Made by a program: the position numbers and the translations under genes. DNA of 64,000 nucleotides from Arthrobacter sp. 9V (GTDB lineage: Bacteria > Actinomycetota > Actinomycetes > Actinomycetales > Micrococcaceae), in the NCBI RefSeq assembly GCF_902506065.1, contig NZ_LR732912.1:4318683-4382682 (forward strand). Direction: 5' to 3'. Every line of letters starts with the position of its first letter. Position 1 is the stretch's first letter. This document shows positions 25,164 to 34,161 of this stretch, in pieces. Under the pieces are notes generated by a model, which saw only the letters and a list, made by a program, of their open reading frames with translations, had not been told where the DNA came from and ran no database searches.

Positions 25164-27950
25164 TTGTCAGCTCGCAAAAAACCCCACCTCTGCCCCCAGC
25201 GCCCACCACTGAACAAGCTCGCCGCCGTGGTACTCACCACGGCGGTGCTCACCGCCTCGGCCATCCTCCCCGCGGCCGCGGCGCCCGCCATCAAACCCGA
25301 CCCCGCCGCCCAGCACTCGATTCGCGGCGGCATCAGCAATCAGAACTTCTACTTCGTCATGGCGGACCGATTCAACAACGGCACCACGGCCAATGACGAC
25401 GGCGGCCTGGGTTCCGATCCGATGGTGTCCGGCTTTGACCCCACCCGCAAAGGCTTCTACAACGGCGGTGACCTGAAAGGTTTGCAGGGTCAGCTGGACT
25501 ACATTCAAGGCCTGGGCACCAATTCCCTCTGGCTGACACCGAGCTTCAAGAACAAGGCGGTCCAGGGTGACGGCACCCTGGCGAACAGTTCAGCCGGTTA
25601 TCACGGGTATTGGGTTACGGACTTCACGCAGATCGACCCCCACCTGGGCACCAACGCCGAACTGAAGACGCTTATTGACGCAGCGCATGCCCGCGGCATG
25701 AAGGTGTACTTCGACATCATCACCAACCACACCGCAGACGTAATCCAGTATCAGGAAACGGCCTCGGCACCCTATATCTCCAAGGAAACCGAGCCCTACA
25801 GGACCGCGACGGGCGAGGTCTTCGATGACCGCGATTATGCCGGAACGCAGGACTTCCCTGCACTGGATGCCGCCACGTCATTCCCGTACACACCTGTGGT
25901 CCCCGCGGCGGAGAAGGACGTTAAAGTTCCATCCTGGCTGAACGACCCCACGCTGTATCACAACCGCGGCAACACCAACTTTGCCGGCGAGGACTCCCTC
26001 TACGGCGACTTCTTCGGACTGGATGATCTGTTCACCGAGAACCCGAAGGTGGTGAACGGAATGATGGACGTTTACAAAACGTGGATCCGGGACTTCGGGA
26101 TTGACGGCTTCCGAATCGACACCATGAAGCACGTCAATGACGAATTCTGGCAGCAGTTCGGACCCCAGGTTCTCAGCTACGCCAAGGAACAAGGCAAGGA
26201 CGAGTTCTTCATGTTCGGCGAAGTTTTTGACACCTCCAAGAGCATCACCTCCAAGTTCACCACCAAGAACCAGATGCAGGCCGTGCTGGACTTCGGCTTC
26301 CAAGGCGCAGCCCGGAGCTTCGCCTCTCAGAGCAGCAAGGCCACCGGCTTGGCAGAGTTCTTCAATGGAGATGACTGGTACACGGACGCCGACTCCAACG
26401 TCTACCAACTGCCCACTTTCCTGGGTAACCACGACATGGGCCGGATCGGCACCTTCATCGCCCAGGACAACGTTGGAGCCTCCGACGCCGAACTGGTGGA
26501 ACGTGACGAGCTCGCCCACGAGCTGATGTACTTCTCGCGCGGCAACCCCGTGATCTACTACGGCGACGAGCAGGGCTTCACCGGTGCCGGCGGCGACCAG
26601 GACTCGCGGCAGACGATGTTCGCGAGCAAGGTCCAGGAGTACCTGGATGACGACCTCCTGGGCACCAGTTCCACGCATGCCACGGACAACTTCAACACCG
26701 GGCACCCGCTGTACAAGAAGATCAGCGAACTCGCAGCCCTCACAGCTGAGCATCCAACGCTCCGCAGCGGTGCCCAGCAAAACCGCTACGCCGCCGATGG
26801 CCCTGGGATTTACGCCTTCTCCCGGATCGACGCCAGGGAGCAGCGGGAATACATTGTGGCCGTCAACAACAGCGAGACCGCCCAGACAGCGTCAGTGCCC
26901 ACGTATGAAGCGAAGCAACCGTTCAAGCTGATCTACGGGGATGCCCCGAAGAACGCCAAGACTGACTCCCAAGCCAATCTGGCCGTCACAGTCCCACCGC
27001 TTTCCACCGTGGTTTATGAAGCGGCGGGGCAACTTGCCAAGTCCAAGGCAGCGCCCGGCGTCGTGCTCAAGAAGCCGGTCACCGCGGCGGGCGACTCTTC
27101 CCGCCTCAAGGTGACAGCCGACGTCGACGGTAACTCGTTCTACGAAGTCACCTTCCAAGCACGTACAGCGGGTGGCGAGTGGACGCAGATCGGCACGGAC
27201 GACAACGCTCCGTACCAGGTGTTCCATGACGTCTCGTCACTGGAGTCGGGCGCGGCGGTGGAGTACCGCGCGGTGGTGCTGGACAACCGCGGGAAGACGT
27301 CCGCAAGTGAGCCCAAGAGCGGCGTGGTGGGCGAACCGACACAGCCCGAAACCGTCACTGTGGCCGGCAGCCTCAACACCGAACTGGGCTGCACTGAGGA
27401 CTGGCAGCCGTCGTGCAGCGAGGCGCTCATGAGCTACGAACCGACGCACCGCCTGTGGCAGCTGAACGTCCCCAACCTGCCCGCCGGCACTTATGAGTTC
27501 AAAGCCGCCCTCAATGGCACCTGGGATGAAAATTACGGCGCGGGCGGCCAGCTGGATGGTCCCAACGTGGTGTTCACCCACGCAGGCGGCGCCGTCACAT
27601 TCCTCTATGACCACGCCACCAACGTGATCAGCGCAGCTGTTCCGGGGCAACAGCCGGCAGCCGTCTCAGTGCCGGGAAGCCTGAACTCCGAACTCGGCTG
27701 CGCGGATGACTGGATGCCGGATTGCGCCCAAGCCCAGCTGTCCTTGGACGCCACTGACGGACTCTGGAAGCTCGCCGTGCCCAACCTGGCCGCGGGAAGC
27801 TACGAGTTCAAAGCCGCGATCAACGGCTCCTGGGCCGAAAACTACGGCTTGGCCGGCACCCCCAACGGCAGCAACATCGCGTTGAAGCACGACGGCGGCC
27901 CGGCCACCTTCCGGTACGATCCCGCCAGCCACCTGGTCACCATCCGCTAA
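25164..27950 (+). CDS. Secreted GH13 alpha-amylase with twin C-terminal X25-like modules
   Basis: A 928-residue exoenzyme. A signal peptide (basic N-terminus, hydrophobic core, AAAAP at about 34-38) is followed by a GH13 barrel. The four GH13 regions are present: DIITNH, GFRIDTMKH (nucleophile Asp319), FMFGEVFD (acid/base Glu353) and FLGNHD (Asp424). An Ig-like/fibronectin-like segment (about 630-720) follows, then two tandem copies of a pullulanase-type X25 module (about 728-823 and 833-926; SLNTELGC/SLNSELGC, YEFKAALNG/YEFKAAING). It hydrolyses starch-like glucans outside the cell. It starts at TTG 25164 with GGAAGG eight bases upstream, and two LacI-type operators lie ahead. Confidence 0.9.
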   Translation: MSARKKPHLCPQRPPLNKLAAVVLTTAVLTASAILPAAAAPAIKPDPAAQHSIRGGISNQNFYFVMADRFNNGTTANDDGGLGSDPMVSGFDPTRKGFYNGGDLKGLQGQLDYIQGLGTNSLWLTPSFKNKAVQGDGTLANSSAGYHGYWVTDFTQIDPHLGTNAELKTLIDAAHARGMKVYFDIITNHTADVIQYQETASAPYISKETEPYRTATGEVFDDRDYAGTQDFPALDAATSFPYTPVVPAAEKDVKVPSWLNDPTLYHNRGNTNFAGEDSLYGDFFGLDDLFTENPKVVNGMMDVYKTWIRDFGIDGFRIDTMKHVNDEFWQQFGPQVLSYAKEQGKDEFFMFGEVFDTSKSITSKFTTKNQMQAVLDFGFQGAARSFASQSSKATGLAEFFNGDDWYTDADSNVYQLPTFLGNHDMGRIGTFIAQDNVGASDAELVERDELAHELMYFSRGNPVIYYGDEQGFTGAGGDQDSRQTMFASKVQEYLDDDLLGTSSTHATDNFNTGHPLYKKISELAALTAEHPTLRSGAQQNRYAADGPGIYAFSRIDAREQREYIVAVNNSETAQTASVPTYEAKQPFKLIYGDAPKNAKTDSQANLAVTVPPLSTVVYEAAGQLAKSKAAPGVVLKKPVTAAGDSSRLKVTADVDGNSFYEVTFQARTAGGEWTQIGTDDNAPYQVFHDVSSLESGAAVEYRAVVLDNRGKTSASEPKSGVVGEPTQPETVTVAGSLNTELGCTEDWQPSCSEALMSYEPTHRLWQLNVPNLPAGTYEFKAALNGTWDENYGAGGQLDGPNVVFTHAGGAVTFLYDHATNVISAAVPGQQPAAVSVPGSLNSELGCADDWMPDCAQAQLSLDATDGLWKLAVPNLAAGSYEFKAAINGSWAENYGLAGTPNGSNIALKHDGGPATFRYDPASHLVTIR

Positions 27951-27965
27951 CCCAACGCCCGCTAA

Positions 27966-28031
27966 CCCAACTAGGGGACAGCAAACGTCGCTCTGAGCTA
28001 TCAGAGCGACGTTTGCTGTCCCCCAGATGGG
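27966..28031. repeat. 66-bp intergenic palindrome, copy C
   Basis: The cleanest copy: GGGGACAGCAAACGTCGC and its complement give a 23-bp uninterrupted stem around a GCTA centre; 29 of 33 positions pair over the full 66 bp. Ends are CCCAACTA and AGATGGG. It lies between the convergent amylase and sigma-partner genes. Confidence 0.9.
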
Positions 28032-28032
28032 A

Positions 28033-29052
28033 CTACTTGTAGCTCAGGCTGAGGAGCATGGACTTCAGCTGGGCGTACTGCGTGCTGCCCATCCAGGCCT
28101 TAGCTGCTTCGGGGGTGGCAAAGGCGGGCTGCTTGTTGATGTCAAACTTCACGTAGGCCACCATGAACCCGTTGGGAACACTGACCTGGTTAGTCCCGGA
28201 GGAACTCACTCCAGCCTGGAGCTCCGAAGACTTTCGCACATCCATGATGTAAGTCGGAGGACCTTCCACAGGTCCCGTTCGGGGTGAGGGCATTCCCTCG
28301 TAGGGCGGCCCTTCGTAGGGAATGTACTGCGACTGGTTCGACGAGAAACCGAACTCCACCAGCTCACCCGAATTATCCCGGACACCGGGAACCACAGCCC
28401 GGTCGAGGATGGTGCGGTCCACCAGGCCGGCAGTACCGTCTCCGTAGAAACCGCTGCTCATAAACGCTACTTCAGCGCCGGTGCTGTCCAAGACAGTGAC
28501 TCCGTCGGAAGGCCCTTGCTCCGCACGGACGGTCCAGCCGACCGGATAGGTGAAGGAAATGTGCCCGTCCGGGAAGGTGAACGTCTGCGACGTCGCCACT
28601 GGAACCGGCGGCTGCGTTGGAGCAGTTGTTGGTGCCACCGCGGGCACCGTAGGAGCAACCGGCGGGGTGGTGATCGGAGCGGCCACGGTGGGCGTTGCCG
28701 ACGGAGTCACCGTGGGAGTGGCGGTGGGTGTGGGGGTAACGGAAGGGGTTGGCGTGGGTGTTGAGCTTTGGAGTGTCACAGCAGGCAAGGGATTGGAGCT
28801 GACCGTCTCGAAACTCGAGGCAACCAGCACGCCCGCGGTGACCGCAGCAGCACCAAGCAGCAGCGCACCCGTGATTTGGGCTTTGCGGCGCCTGCGCTGC
28901 TCCAGGGAGGTTACTGCCGCGAGAGGGCGGTTGTCGCTGAACACCGTGGTGCCGGACAGGATTTTGTGGAGCGCTTCTTCGCCGTTGGGTTCCGCCACTG
29001 GATCGATAGTGAGCGGGTCAATCGCTGATATCTGGTTCTTGATCGGATCCAT
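28033..29052 (-). CDS. Single-pass membrane protein, probable anti-sigma partner or sensor
   Basis: A 339-residue protein with a cytoplasmic N-terminus of about 60 residues, one transmembrane helix (about 63-80, ITGALLLGAAAVTAGVLVASS), a long Pro/Thr-rich linker (about 95-150, many TPTP and TPS units) and an extracellular beta-rich domain. It follows the sigma gene by 5 bp, the usual place for an anti-sigma factor. I see no clear zinc-binding ASD motif, so the anti-sigma role rests on position. Start chosen as ATG 29052; a longer in-frame start would overlap the sigma gene. Confidence 0.72.
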   Translation of the reverse strand: MDPIKNQISAIDPLTIDPVAEPNGEEALHKILSGTTVFSDNRPLAAVTSLEQRRRRKAQITGALLLGAAAVTAGVLVASSFETVSSNPLPAVTLQSSTPTPTPSVTPTPTATPTVTPSATPTVAAPITTPPVAPTVPAVAPTTAPTQPPVPVATSQTFTFPDGHISFTYPVGWTVRAEQGPSDGVTVLDSTGAEVAFMSSGFYGDGTAGLVDRTILDRAVVPGVRDNSGELVEFGFSSNQSQYIPYEGPPYEGMPSPRTGPVEGPPTYIMDVRKSSELQAGVSSSGTNQVSVPNGFMVAYVKFDINKQPAFATPEAAKAWMGSTQYAQLKSMLLSLSYK

Positions 29053-29057
29053 TGTCT

Positions 29058-29567
29058 TCAGACCCCCATCTTGTGTGTAGTCGATTCGGCCCCTGCAGGC
29101 AGATGTTTCCGGAAGGCAGCACGGGCCCGGTGTAGGCGGACTTTGGCCGCCGATTCGCTGCACTGCAGCACCTTGGCAATATCGGCGGTCCCCAAACCGT
29201 CCCAGTACGCCATTTGCAGGATGTCGCGGTCCTTCTCCCGCAGGCGTTCCATCGCATCCTGTACCGCGACGTTCTCGGAGTCGTCACCAAAATGCTGGAC
29301 CGCCGTCGTCCGCAGCTTTTCCTGCAGAGCCAGGCGCCTGTCCCGACTCCGGTAGGCATTTCCCACAAGGTTCCTTGCAACCGTCAGGAGGTACGGCAGA
29401 TCCGGGTGGGAGTCGTCGGACCATTTTTGCCAAACGATGCGGTAGACGTCCGCCGCGATCTCTTCAGCTACCTCCGGTGATTCAACACGCCGGCAGACGA
29501 ACTTGAAAACGGATGGGTAGCTGTCTTTGTGAATGGCGATGAACGCCAATTCGCGCTCTGAAAGCAC
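29058..29567 (-). CDS. ECF-type sigma-70 factor
   Basis: A 169-residue sigma factor. Region 2 spans about 12-75 (YPSVFKFVCRRVESPEVAEEIAADVYRIVWQKW and LPYLLTVARNLVGNAYRSR); region 4 spans about 105-155 (MERLREKDRDILQMAYWDGLGTADIAKVLQCSESAAKVRLHRARAAFRKHL). There is no region 1 or 3, as in ECF sigmas. It is encoded directly ahead of the membrane partner and behind the terminator of the signal-peptidase fusion operon. Its targets could include that operon, but I see no clear matching promoter. Confidence 0.87.
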   Translation of the reverse strand: MLSERELAFIAIHKDSYPSVFKFVCRRVESPEVAEEIAADVYRIVWQKWSDDSHPDLPYLLTVARNLVGNAYRSRDRRLALQEKLRTTAVQHFGDDSENVAVQDAMERLREKDRDILQMAYWDGLGTADIAKVLQCSESAAKVRLHRARAAFRKHLPAGAESTTHKMGV

Positions 29568-29649
29568 GATTGTTCCCCCTGGTAATTAGAGCCCTGAACT
29601 GCAGGATACTTGTATAGTTTCCGGCCGGGCGGCCAGGGTTACACGCAGC

Positions 29650-29677
29650 AAAAAAATTGTTTCCGGAGCGGTCCGGA
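29650..29677 (-). terminator. Intrinsic terminator of the signal-peptidase fusion operon
   Basis: On the minus strand, TCCGGA-CCGC-TCCGGA forms a 6-bp stem immediately after the stop codon, followed by AACAA and seven Ts. Confidence 0.7.
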
Positions 29678-32206
29678 TTAGAAGTCCCGATCCAAGATAC
29701 CCGTTTCGGTGAGGGGCGCCAGCGAGCAGGCGACTCCAGCAGTGGATGTTACCGCCGACGTCGGTGTCCAGACCATGTTGGCTGCCGCACCTGAGGTCCT
29801 CACTCCGGCGCCACCACTGGCAGCGCTCCCCAGGACCACGGTGACCACTGTGCGGGGAACTCCCCCAACAGTTTCGGTGGTTGCCGTCATGGTGGCGTTG
29901 AACACTATGGTCTTGCGGTTCTTGGCGTAGTTCTGTTTCAGGTTCACTGAGCCCAAGTTGACGCTGCTTCCGGTCCGCTGCACGTCCACCACATCCTGGC
30001 TGTTGCCCAAGCCCAACAGGTTGCCGTCACGCAAACGAACTGTCACAGGCAGTGCTGCCCCGGCCCAGCCCGGCGTTACCGTGGCCGGGCTGACCTGCTG
30101 GCTGTAGACGAAGCTTATGGAGTCGCCCGTTTCGAGCCTTCCCTGGGTGGCGCCGCCATTAGTCGTTCGGACATCCGCTGCGCGGAGCGGGCTGTTGTCC
30201 ACCCTTCTGGCGGCGACGGTTGCAGAGATGGTTTCCTTGCCGTTGCGGTCGGTGAGTATCGCCCGGAGGTCGTAGGTCCCGTCCGTGAAGGCGGTGGTGT
30301 TCCAACTGCAGCCGTAGGGCGGCGCTGCAACACTGCAGAGCGTGCTCCACGTTGTGGTCCCGGCGGGCGCCACCTGGATCCGGACAGAAGCCACCCCGGC
30401 AGTGGAGTTCGCCGCAGCCGTCAGGGGCACGGTACCCGTGACGTAGGCGCCGGGATCGTCCAGCGAAACTGAGGCCACCGTGTTGTCCACAGTTCTGCTG
30501 AGAGTGGCTGACGTGCTGCTGTTTCCTGCAGCATCCACGCTGATCGCCCTGAAGGAGTAGCCGGCGTCGGCCACTGTGGTGGTATCGAAGCGGCAAGAGT
30601 AGGGGCTCTCCGTCACGGTGCACACGGTGGCCCAAGTGCTCGTCCCTGTGCGGGCGTACTGAATACTGGCTTGGGCCACGCCGGAGTGGGCATCCGTGGA
30701 CGTGGCCGCCAAGGTACGCACGCCGCTGAGGGGTGTCCCCGGGTCTGTCATAGCCACTGTGGGAGCAAGGTTATCCACGGTGATGTCCGTGACCACGGCC
30801 GAGTATGTGGTGGTAAGACCTGCAACGGCCACGGCACGGAGATCGTAGGTCTCATTGGCGGTGAGCGCCGTATTCCACGTGCAGTTATAGGGAGCCGCGA
30901 GGTATATGCAGAGGGTGCTCCACTTGTTCGCCCCCGCCAGCGAGTACTCAACCCTCACGCTGTAGAGCGTGTTGGCGGCACCCAGCAAGCTGGTGGACAA
31001 AGGAATGCTGCCCCGGACTGCTTCGGCCGGGCTGGCGAGGACCACCAGGAGGTTGTTGGCTACCGTGGTGGCACGGAGGGCGGTAACGGAGGCGAGCCCG
31101 GCGTTGTCCGTAGCCCGCGCCCGGAGGCTGTAACCGCCGTCGGGCACTGCCTTGGTATTCCACTGGCACGTGACTGTGGCGGTAGTGGCGGAGCAGATGG
31201 TGGTCCAGGTAGTGGTGCCGTCGCGAAGATACTCGACGTCGATGCTTCGGATGCCCGATTCGGCATCCTGCGCTGTGGCCGAGATGGCAGCGGTGTCCTT
31301 GACCGATGTGCCGGGGTCCGCGAGCGCTACCGTGGGCGGATTCCAGTCCGCGGCAGCTGCCCAACTGTTCGCGGGAGTGGAAGTGACTGATGTGAAGGCA
31401 GCGGCGGACGTACCAGCGGTGGCGCCGAGGATGACCAGGACCGCGATGATCGCGGCGAGGATAAAGGCCGCGATTCCCTTGGCGCGCGGGTTGGCCCAGA
31501 GGGCGGGCAGGGCTGCCACTTGGCCCGTGCTTGGGCTGGCAGCGCGGCTGCGGGACCGTCGTCGATTCTTGGAGTTATCACGCTGTGGGCGGGGTGCGGG
31601 CGTGGAGCCATTGGAGCCCGCGGAGCCTCCGGAGCCTGCCGCGCCGCCGGAGCCTGCCGCGCCGCCCAGGTAGATGGCACAGCCTACGGCGAGGAGCGTT
31701 CCCACAGACCAGATCGCGATCTGCGGGAACGTTCCGTGCGTCATCCACAGCCCGGGCAATCCAACCATGGGTACCAGAACGCGGGCCCTCCCGCTGATCT
31801 GCTCGCGCTTCATGGGCGTGCTGTCCACGTCCACGTTGGCGTCGCCGGCTGTAACGTACGTGCCGTCATTGTTGGCGCCCACCACCCGGTGTAGCCGTGT
31901 CTTTTCTGTTCCGTCGGGTTCGGCCTCGGCCGGGCTCAAGTAGGCCACTACGCCACCCACCGGAACCGGTTCAGCGTCGGAAAGCTCAGAGGTAAGAACC
32001 ACGTCGCCGGGGCTGATGTGCGGCTCCATGGAACCGCTTTGCACCACACTCCCGCTCCAACCCAACAGGGCCGGAAAGAGGGCGATCACGGCCAGGCTCA
32101 GGGAAATTCCCAGATAGACCCTGGCGATCATGCCCACGACGAATGGAACCCATCCATCAGCGGAGAACAGTGCCGTTCCGGCACTGTCCTTGGTATCCAA
32201 GCTCAC
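29678..32206 (-). CDS. SipW/Sec11-type signal peptidase fused to an export segment and four Ig-like repeats
   Basis: An 842-residue protein with an unusual layout. Residues 1-195 are a type I signal peptidase: membrane helix about 22-48, nucleophile Ser59 in QSGSMEPHISPGD, His106 in RLHRVVG in place of the usual catalytic Lys (the Sec11/SipW pattern), conserved GDAN at 121-124, and a second helix about 163-180. A Gly/Ser then Arg-rich linker (185-240) follows. Next is a new hydrophobic segment (244-262) ending TSAAAFTSVTSTPANSW, which resembles the cleavage region of SipW-dependent substrates. Four repeats (about 290-640) each hold a C-x8-C pair (for example CIYLAAPYNC), then a C-terminal beta domain. 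It is encoded 24 bp after the TasA-like gene. Confidence 0.85.
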   Translation of the reverse strand: MSLDTKDSAGTALFSADGWVPFVVGMIARVYLGISLSLAVIALFPALLGWSGSVVQSGSMEPHISPGDVVLTSELSDAEPVPVGGVVAYLSPAEAEPDGTEKTRLHRVVGANNDGTYVTAGDANVDVDSTPMKREQISGRARVLVPMVGLPGLWMTHGTFPQIAIWSVGTLLAVGCAIYLGGAAGSGGAAGSGGSAGSNGSTPAPRPQRDNSKNRRRSRSRAASPSTGQVAALPALWANPRAKGIAAFILAAIIAVLVILGATAGTSAAAFTSVTSTPANSWAAAADWNPPTVALADPGTSVKDTAAISATAQDAESGIRSIDVEYLRDGTTTWTTICSATTATVTCQWNTKAVPDGGYSLRARATDNAGLASVTALRATTVANNLLVVLASPAEAVRGSIPLSTSLLGAANTLYSVRVEYSLAGANKWSTLCIYLAAPYNCTWNTALTANETYDLRAVAVAGLTTTYSAVVTDITVDNLAPTVAMTDPGTPLSGVRTLAATSTDAHSGVAQASIQYARTGTSTWATVCTVTESPYSCRFDTTTVADAGYSFRAISVDAAGNSSTSATLSRTVDNTVASVSLDDPGAYVTGTVPLTAAANSTAGVASVRIQVAPAGTTTWSTLCSVAAPPYGCSWNTTAFTDGTYDLRAILTDRNGKETISATVAARRVDNSPLRAADVRTTNGGATQGRLETGDSISFVYSQQVSPATVTPGWAGAALPVTVRLRDGNLLGLGNSQDVVDVQRTGSSVNLGSVNLKQNYAKNRKTIVFNATMTATTETVGGVPRTVVTVVLGSAASGGAGVRTSGAAANMVWTPTSAVTSTAGVACSLAPLTETGILDRDF

Positions 32207-32230
32207 GACGCAGCAAAAAGTCCGATCAGC

Positions 32231-32854
32231 CTACGGAGTAGGCGCGGTGTCCGACTGCAGTTCCCATACGAGGTCAATGCCCACGCGGGCGCCCTGCAAT
32301 GCGTTTACCTGCTCCTGGGTCATGCCGGTGGTGTCGAATCGCCAGGTTCCGCGATAGCTCTGGGTCTCACCGGGCGTACCAGTTGTATCCCAGGAAGAAC
32401 CGCCTGTGGCGAAATCGCGGTTTTGTGTTGCCAAGGTTGAGATGGGAAGCTCCGGAACCGTGTTGGCTGTGGGCGTGAAACCGGTGCAGTCGTTGAATGA
32501 ACCGCCCGTACCCTGCTCCAGGTCGAAGAAGATGCGGTTTTCGAGGCCACGGTCCGAAATCAAATTCTGCGTGTAGGCGCGTACTTCGCCGGGAACATTT
32601 GAATTGGACGTCACCACAATGCATTTCTGACCGGTTTGGCCCGGCACAATGTTTTCCACGGTGAATGCCGCGGCACCGAGGTCGTCGTCAGTCAAAGTGA
32701 CACTACCTGTGCTCCAAGCGCTGCCGGAGTTGCGGGTTGTGGCCGTGAAGGCAGCCTGTGAGCCCTGCCAGACCATGGCACCGGCAATGAGAATGGCGAT
32801 TGGCCCAGCTGGGAAGGCCGCAATGGCCCTGGTACGTGAGGAGGGGGTTTTCAT
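32231..32854 (-). CDS. Exported TasA/CalY-like protein, probable SipW-type substrate
   Basis: A 207-residue secreted protein. The N-terminal signal segment (IAILIAGAMVWQGSQAAFTATT) carries the AAFTA region typical of SipW-dependent signal peptides, followed by SGSAWSTGSVTLTDDD and a beta-rich domain with two Cys (KCIVV, NDCTGF). Family members include biofilm fibre proteins (TasA) and CalY proteases/adhesins; which applies here is not clear. The start at 32854 has AAAGGA nine bases upstream. It is first in a two-gene operon with the signal-peptidase fusion. Confidence 0.8.
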   Translation of the reverse strand: MKTPSSRTRAIAAFPAGPIAILIAGAMVWQGSQAAFTATTRNSGSAWSTGSVTLTDDDLGAAAFTVENIVPGQTGQKCIVVTSNSNVPGEVRAYTQNLISDRGLENRIFFDLEQGTGGSFNDCTGFTPTANTVPELPISTLATQNRDFATGGSSWDTTGTPGETQSYRGTWRFDTTGMTQEQVNALQGARVGIDLVWELQSDTAPTP

Positions 32855-33117
32855 GGTGCGAATCCTTTGTTTGAGACCGGTCCGGGGCCGCAAGCAGGAA
32901 AGCAATCGAAACCAGGCACCCCATTCACTGCGTTACGACGACTTCAGGGTACGGGAATTACGGACTTCTATCTACAAGTTAGTCATGCAATTAACTAGAT
33001 GGTCATTGACTTGTCATATCTTGCAATTTTCCCTAGCATCCAGGCGGCACGCCTATGTCTCCCCGACGTCCGAGATAGGTTCGTGTGTAAAGATCCCGAG
33101 CGAAGGCGTGAAAAACC

Positions 33118-34095
33118 ATGGTGGAAACAGGACCCTCTGCAGACTGGGCACGCAAGCAGGTAGATCTCAATCGTGTTCCCGTAGCGGCGCTCGGCATCGC
33201 CTCGAGCCAAGGCATAGAGGACATTGTGGCGTTCGGGTCCGACGCAGGGAGGAACGCCGCAATTGATGACCATTTTGCGTTGTTCTCAGTCACCAAACCC
33301 ATCAGCGCGCTGGCGGTGATGCGGCAGGTTGAATCGGGGAAGCTTTCTTTGAGAGCCTCGCTCGCTGATGCCCTCCCGGGCTTTGGCGCCGGCCGCACGG
33401 ACACCGTCACCCTGGAGCAGTTGCTCAGCCACCGCTCCGGGATTTCAGACCCGGCTCTCGACGGCGGCACTCCCCTTCGCGAAGCGCTCACCTCGGCGGG
33501 TCAAACCTTTTACGCCGGCTCCCTGGTTCAGTACTGCAACATCGCCTTTGAAGGCGCGGCAGCGATGGCCGAGTGGGCCGGCGGGACTCCTTTTGAGGAT
33601 CAAGTCCTGGCCCTGGCAGCCGACACCGGGGCACACAGCCTCACGTTCAGCACGGAGTCCAACCCGCACACCGTCCACGGCGCCGACGCAGCGGACCTTG
33701 ACGTCCAAGCCATGTACAGGAACAGGCATCCCGGCGCGGGGCTGTTCGGCACGGTCACGGACCTGCTCAATCTGGGCGCCGAGCTCCTGCGGAATTCCGG
33801 TAAAGCCGTCCGACCCGCAACGCTTGCCGCCATGCGCCGCCCCCGGACCACCGAGGTTTCGCACATCACCACCCGGCCCGCGCCCCTACGTCACACGGGG
33901 CTCGGATTCCAGATGCCGGCCAACGAGTCCGAGCTGTTCGCACAGGGAATCTACGGACACCCGGGATGGTCCGGGACAGAATGGTGGATGTTCCCCGAAC
34001 AGGACCGATGCGTCGTGTTCCTGACCAACGTGCTGGACGCACCGGAGCATGGAGTGGACACGAACGAGCTTTTCAACGCGGTGGCTGTTTCCTAA
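33118..34095 (+). CDS. Serine hydrolase, class C beta-lactamase-like
   Basis: A 325-residue penicillin-binding-protein-like esterase. The SxxK motif is SVTK (Ser57, Lys60) and the YxN motif is Tyr139-Cys-Asn141; a late Gly-His-Pro-Gly segment (YGHPGWSGTEWW) fits the third motif. No signal peptide, so probably an intracellular esterase or peptidase rather than a drug-inactivating lactamase. It is divergent from the TasA-like gene and its stop codon abuts palindrome E. Confidence 0.82.
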   Translation: MVETGPSADWARKQVDLNRVPVAALGIASSQGIEDIVAFGSDAGRNAAIDDHFALFSVTKPISALAVMRQVESGKLSLRASLADALPGFGAGRTDTVTLEQLLSHRSGISDPALDGGTPLREALTSAGQTFYAGSLVQYCNIAFEGAAAMAEWAGGTPFEDQVLALAADTGAHSLTFSTESNPHTVHGADAADLDVQAMYRNRHPGAGLFGTVTDLLNLGAELLRNSGKAVRPATLAAMRRPRTTEVSHITTRPAPLRHTGLGFQMPANESELFAQGIYGHPGWSGTEWWMFPEQDRCVVFLTNVLDAPEHGVDTNELFNAVAVS

Positions 34096-34161
34096 CCCAA
34101 GTAGGTAGCAGTTGAGGGCGTTCTGAAGCTTCCAAACGCCCTCAACTGCGACTTAGATGGG
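34096..34161. repeat. 66-bp intergenic palindrome, copy E (different arms, same frame)
   Basis: Begins at the base after the hydrolase stop codon (CCCAAGTAGG) and ends at TTAGATGGG, inside the last codons of the nickel transporter gene. The inner stem GCAGTTGAGGGCGTT pairs with AACGCCCTCAACTGC; 27 of 33 positions pair. The arms differ from copies A-D, but length and ends are the same. Confidence 0.88.

Noticed and set aside
33118..34095. Antibiotic-inactivating class C beta-lactamase
   Set aside because: SxxK and YxN motifs are present, but there is no signal peptide and the third motif is not the lactamase KTG; a cytosolic serine esterase/peptidase is more likely.
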